Shown in pieces: positions 5,715 through 8,983 of a stretch of 8,983 nucleotides of DNA; within the stretch, counting starts at the first letter, position 1; every line of letters starts with the position of its first letter. The position numbers and the translations under genes are program-made. The notes beneath the pieces were generated by a model. That model was not told the DNA's origin. It saw only the letters and a program-made list of their open reading frames with translations, and did not search any database. Origin of the DNA: Christensenella sp. UBA3770 (GTDB lineage: Bacteria > Bacillota > Clostridia > Christensenellales > CAG-1252). The stretch covers positions 1 to 8,983 of the forward strand of contig DFFS01000083.1 in NCBI GenBank assembly GCA_002371075.1. Reading direction: 5' to 3'.

Positions 5715-7115
5715 GAAAAAAAGCTTAGCCAAAACAAAAGCCCCATCTACCTCGCCGTGGACATCGGCGCCTCCTCTGGGAGACACATCGTCGGCTATAT
5801 CCGAAACGGGAAGCTCCTTCTTCACGAAGTTTATCGTTTCCCCAACGGCGCAACGCAAAAAGACGGCAAGCTATATTGGGACGAGGCACGCCTTTACAGG
5901 GAGATCCTCAACGGTTTGAAAGCGGCGGGCGACGCGGGGTTCGCTCCCGATTACGTGGGCATTGACACCTGGGCGGTGGACTACGCGCTTTTGGACGAAA
6001 ACGACAACGTCATCGACGGGGTCTTGTGTTACCGCGACGGGCGTGGCGCAGCCGTAAAAGATCGGGCGCACGCCATCATGGACTTTTGTGACCTTTACAA
6101 AAAGACGGGCATCCAGTATGCCCCGTTCAACACCCTTTACCAACTGTATGACGACGTGCTTACGGGGAGGATCCAAAAGGCGAAGAGCTTTTTGATGCTT
6201 CCGGATTATTTTCATTTTTTGCTGACCGGCGTCAAGCGCCATGAGTACACCAACGCCACGTCGACGGGGATGGTAAACGCATTGTCACACGAATGGGATG
6301 AGGAGATCCTTTGTTCCTTCGGCTTCCCCCAAACCCTGTTTGGGAAGCTGTCGCAGCCCGGCACCGTGGTCGGACGGTTCCGCCCCGAAGTTGCCGCCGC
6401 CGTCGGCTACGACGCAACGGTGGTTTTGCCCGCGACGCATGATACGGCAAGCGCCGTTCTTGCCGCGCCCACAACGGACGGATCGCCCTATCTTTCCAGC
6501 GGCACCTGGTCGCTGCTTGGCGTGGAAGTCAAGGCGGCGCACACAGACGACGCCGCAATGGCTTTTAACTATTCCAACGAGGGAAGCGTGGACTTTAGCT
6601 TCCGTTTTCAAAAAAACATCATCGGGTTGTGGATGATCCAGCAAGTCAAAAAGGAGCTTGGCGACAAATACTCCTTTGCCGAGTTTGCCGAGCTGGCGCA
6701 AAAGAGCAACGAAAACCGCCTGTTGGACCTTTCCGATCCCCGCTTCCTTTCGCCCAAAAGCATGATCGCCGAGATCGAAAGCACTCTTGGACCTCTCTCG
6801 GTGGGCGACCTTGCCCGCACCGTCTTTTTGAGTTTGGCAAACGAATACAAAAAAGCGCTTGACGAGCTGGAGGGGGCGACGGGCAAATCCTACGACGCCC
6901 TGCACGTCATCGGCGGAGGCAGCCAAAACGTCTTTTTGAACAAAGCGACCGCAGATGCCACCCAAAAGACCTTGACCGTCGGACCGGTGGAAGCGACGGC
7001 GATCGGCAACTTGATCGCGCAAATGATCGGCACGGGAGAGATCAAAGATCTCTCGGCTGCGCGCGACATCATAAAAACATCATTTGACATTACGGAGGTA
7101 ACGATCAATGGATAG
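5712..7115 (+). CDS. rhaB: Rhamnulokinase
   Basis: This 467-residue cytoplasmic FGGY-family kinase phosphorylates L-rhamnulose with ATP to L-rhamnulose 1-phosphate (EC 2.7.1.5), step two of L-rhamnose breakdown. The first phosphate-binding loop is DIGASSGR (17-24). The catalytic-base region LPATHDTASAV (239-249) places the likely base at D244. Adenosine and phosphate motifs are SSGTWSLLG (262-270), GGGSQN (401-406) and ATAIGN (428-433). Length fits the family. The N-terminus carries about 12 residues more than is usual before the first strand. The only plausible ATG is at 5712; no Shine-Dalgarno precedes it and the -10 box ends 7 bases upstream, so a leaderless message is likely. It overlaps rhaA by 8 bases, indicating coupled translation. 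Confidence 0.96.
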   Translation: MEKKLSQNKSPIYLAVDIGASSGRHIVGYIRNGKLLLHEVYRFPNGATQKDGKLYWDEARLYREILNGLKAAGDAGFAPDYVGIDTWAVDYALLDENDNVIDGVLCYRDGRGAAVKDRAHAIMDFCDLYKKTGIQYAPFNTLYQLYDDVLTGRIQKAKSFLMLPDYFHFLLTGVKRHEYTNATSTGMVNALSHEWDEEILCSFGFPQTLFGKLSQPGTVVGRFRPEVAAAVGYDATVVLPATHDTASAVLAAPTTDGSPYLSSGTWSLLGVEVKAAHTDDAAMAFNYSNEGSVDFSFRFQKNIIGLWMIQQVKKELGDKYSFAEFAELAQKSNENRLLDLSDPRFLSPKSMIAEIESTLGPLSVGDLARTVFLSLANEYKKALDELEGATGKSYDALHVIGGGSQNVFLNKATADATQKTLTVGPVEATAIGNLIAQMIGTGEIKDLSAARDIIKTSFDITEVTING

Positions 7116-8352
7116 ATTCCAAAGCGCAAAAGAATTGTACGCATCCGTCGGCGTAGACGCGGAAGCCGCCCTTGCCACCCTCAAGGAGATCCCCATCTCG
7201 GTACATTGTTGGCAAGGGGACGACGTGATCGGCTTTGACGGCGCGGACGCCCTCTCGGGGGGTATTCAGACCACGGGCAACTATCCGGGCAGAGCCCGCA
7301 CGCCGGAGGAGCTTCTTGCGGACATCAAAAAAGCGTTCTCGCTGATGCCCGGCAAAAAGAGGCTCAACGTGCACGCGTGCTATGCCTTTCTCGGCGAAGA
7401 CAAAGGCAAGGTGGACCGCGACGGATACACCTACAAGCACTTTGAGAAATGGGTGAACTTTGCAAAAGAACTCGGCTTGGACGGCGTGGATTTCAACCCC
7501 ACCTTTTTTGCCCATCCGATGGTCAAGGACGGGCTGACCCTTTCCTCCCCCGACGAAAAGGTCCGCAAATTTTGGGTGGAGCACGGCAAACGTTCGTTGG
7601 AGATCGCCGCGGAGATGGGAAAAGCCTTTGGCAAGCCCTGCCTTGTGAATATTTGGATCCCGGACGGGTTCAAGGACGTGCCGGCGGACCGCCTGGGGCC
7701 CCGCCTTCGCCTCAAAAAGTCGCTTGACGAGATACTGTCCTCCTACGACAAGACCTATGTGATCCCCGCCGTGGAAAGCAAGGTGTTTGGCATCGGAGTG
7801 GAAAGCTACACCGTTGGCAACAACGAGTTTTACCAAAACTACGCCGCGACGAGGGGGATCTGTTGCCTCCTTGACAATGGGCACTATCACCCGACCGAGG
7901 TGGTTTCGGACAAGATCCCCTCTCTTCTTGCCTTCTACGACAAGATCGCACTGCACGTGACGCGCCCCGTCCGTTGGGACAGCGACCACGTCGTGCTGTT
8001 TGAGGACGAACTTAAGGAGATCGCAAAGGAGATCGTCCGCAACGACGCAACGGACAAGGTGCTGATCGGACTGGATTACTTTGACGCATCCATCAACCGT
8101 CTTTCCGCTTGGGTGACGGGACAGCGCTCGATGCAAAAGGCGCTTTTATACGCCCTGCTCCTCCCCAACGCCGCCCTCAAAAAACTGCAGGACGACGGGG
8201 ACTTTACCCGCCTGATGGTGGAACAGGAAAACGCCAAGATGCTTCCGTTTGCCGACGTGTGGGCAGAGTATTTGAAGAGGGAAAACATTGCGGCGGACTA
8301 CTACGCAGAGATTAAGCGTTACGAGGATGCCGTTCTCAAGGAGAGAAATTGA
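7108..8352 (+). CDS. rhaA: L-rhamnose isomerase
   Basis: This 414-residue cytoplasmic metal-dependent TIM-barrel enzyme interconverts L-rhamnose and L-rhamnulose (EC 5.3.1.14), the first step of the pathway. The metal-site residues of the E. coli enzyme all appear with a constant offset of 11: E223, D256, H259, H283, D291, D293 and D323, corresponding to E234, D267, H270, H294, D302, D304 and D334. They lie in motifs such as PAVESK, LLDNGHYHP, ALHVTRPVRWDSDH and GLDYFDAS. The N-terminal SVHCWQGDDV (31-40) is also typical. Length matches the family. The ATG at 7108 lies inside the end of rhaB and follows GGAGG (7094-7098) at good spacing. The next gene starts 1 base after its stop. All active-site residues are intact. 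Confidence 0.97.
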   Translation: MDRFQSAKELYASVGVDAEAALATLKEIPISVHCWQGDDVIGFDGADALSGGIQTTGNYPGRARTPEELLADIKKAFSLMPGKKRLNVHACYAFLGEDKGKVDRDGYTYKHFEKWVNFAKELGLDGVDFNPTFFAHPMVKDGLTLSSPDEKVRKFWVEHGKRSLEIAAEMGKAFGKPCLVNIWIPDGFKDVPADRLGPRLRLKKSLDEILSSYDKTYVIPAVESKVFGIGVESYTVGNNEFYQNYAATRGICCLLDNGHYHPTEVVSDKIPSLLAFYDKIALHVTRPVRWDSDHVVLFEDELKEIAKEIVRNDATDKVLIGLDYFDASINRLSAWVTGQRSMQKALLYALLLPNAALKKLQDDGDFTRLMVEQENAKMLPFADVWAEYLKRENIAADYYAEIKRYEDAVLKERN

Positions 8353-8353
8353 T

Positions 8354-8983
8354 ATGAAAGACGTTTTGACTTCAAAATTCATCAAGGAAATGTGCCAAAC
8401 CACCGCCAATATGTACCGCCTCGGCTGGGACGAAAGAAACGGCGGAAACATCAGCTATATGTTGGACACCGAGGAGGTCAAAGATTATCTTGACCTTAAC
8501 AAGGTCATTCGCGAGATCCCGATCGGATTTGAAGCAAAGGAGCTTGCGGGAAAGATCTTTGTCGTGACGGGGACGGGCAAGTACTTTAAAAACGTCATGG
8601 AGGACCCCGAAACCAACCTTGGCATCGTGCGCATCAAGGCGGACGGCAAGACGGCGGAACTGTTGTGGGGCTATAAGGACGGCGGAAAGTTCACGTCGGA
8701 ATTCCCCGCGCACATGATGAGCCATATGGCAAGGCTCAAAACCGACCCGAAAAACAGGGTGGTCATGCATTGCCACCCCACGAATTTGCTTGCCATGAAC
8801 TTTGTTCATGAGTTGGACGACCGCTCCTTTACCCGCTCGCTGTGGCAGATGTGCACCGAGTGCATCGTAGTGTTCCCCGAGGGCGTGAACGTGCTGCCCT
8901 GGATGCTGTGCGGCACCAACGAGATCGGCGAAGCCACGGCGGAGAAGATGCTCACCGCCCGCCTGGTGGTGTGGAGCCAGCAT
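8354..8983 (+). CDS. rhaD: Rhamnulose-1-phosphate aldolase (3' end outside window)
   Basis: This class II Zn2+ aldolase cleaves L-rhamnulose 1-phosphate to dihydroxyacetone phosphate and L-lactaldehyde (EC 4.1.2.19). Only the first 210 residues are present; the E. coli enzyme has 274. The family pattern is clear: GNISY (31-35), VTGTGKYF (71-78) in the phosphate-binding region, TSEFPAH (114-120) with the catalytic glutamate E116, and VVMHCHPTN (136-144) with zinc ligands H139 and H141. The last codon of the window is H210 in VVWSQH, the expected third zinc ligand. No frameshift or stop is seen up to the edge. The start is set by AAGGAG (8338-8343) ten bases before the ATG and by the 1-base gap after rhaA. 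The gene order BAD matches that of E. coli. Confidence 0.96.
   Translation, partial: MKDVLTSKFIKEMCQTTANMYRLGWDERNGGNISYMLDTEEVKDYLDLNKVIREIPIGFEAKELAGKIFVVTGTGKYFKNVMEDPETNLGIVRIKADGKTAELLWGYKDGGKFTSEFPAHMMSHMARLKTDPKNRVVMHCHPTNLLAMNFVHELDDRSFTRSLWQMCTECIVVFPEGVNVLPWMLCGTNEIGEATAEKMLTARLVVWSQH

Noticed and set aside
5586..5858. 90-codon minus-strand frame over the control region and rhaB start
   Set aside because: It crosses the rhaB promoter and N-terminus and contains low-complexity Phe/Leu-rich sequence. It has no domain or good ribosome site.
6285..7022. 245-codon minus-strand open frame
   Set aside because: It is a shadow of rhaB, with no independent support.
7105..8136. 343-codon minus-strand open frame
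   Set aside because: It is antisense to rhaA, whose active-site residues are all present. No ribosome site or domain supports the minus-strand frame.
8372..8983. Minus-strand open frame reaching the window edge
   Set aside because: The plus strand encodes RhaD with its zinc ligands and catalytic glutamate, so the minus frame is a shadow.

Overview
This 9.0 kb window looks like a sugar-catabolism region of a Bacillota bacterium, probably an uncultured gut-type Clostridia member. The evidence is mid-range G+C, strong AGGAGG-type ribosome binding sites, sigma-A-type promoters, tightly packed operons, and protein families typical of gut Firmicutes. The assignment is inference; no rRNA or marker gene is present.

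Layout. Two divergent gene sets flank a control region at about 5402-5711. The leftward set, in transcription order, is a TetR-family repressor (5401-4796), a GPH-family sugar:cation symporter (4706-3183), a compact GH36 alpha-galactosidase (3180-1561) and an uncharacterised two-domain GT-B-like protein (1564-125). It ends at a clear intrinsic terminator (about 61-100). The rightward set is rhaB (5712-7115), rhaA (7108-8352) and rhaD (8354 to beyond the window end). This is the complete phosphorylative L-rhamnose route to dihydroxyacetone phosphate and L-lactaldehyde. The first 67 bases may hold the tail of an unidentified rightward gene.

How the genes work together. The symporter probably imports a small glycoside. 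The alpha-galactosidase has no signal peptide and would hydrolyse it in the cytoplasm. RhaB, RhaA and RhaD process L-rhamnose. No dedicated rhamnose transporter and no AraC- or LacI-type rhamnose regulator is visible. One economical model is a shared substrate carrying alpha-galactose and rhamnose, but adjacency is the only support for it.

The most interesting part is the control region. The repressor gene has a fully consensus promoter (TTGACA, 17 bp, TATAAT) whose start point is covered by three CTATCA/TGATAG half-sites. This places the true repressor start at 5401, not at the upstream end of the longer open frame. On the other strand, rhaB has an extended -10 box only 7 bp before its ATG, no Shine-Dalgarno sequence, and an 8-bp inverted repeat spanning both the -10 box and the start codon. 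This suggests a leaderless rhaB message controlled by an operator over its start codon. The GT-B-like protein at the end of the leftward operon is the best candidate for an undescribed function. I found no CRISPR array, insertion sequence, tRNA or rRNA.
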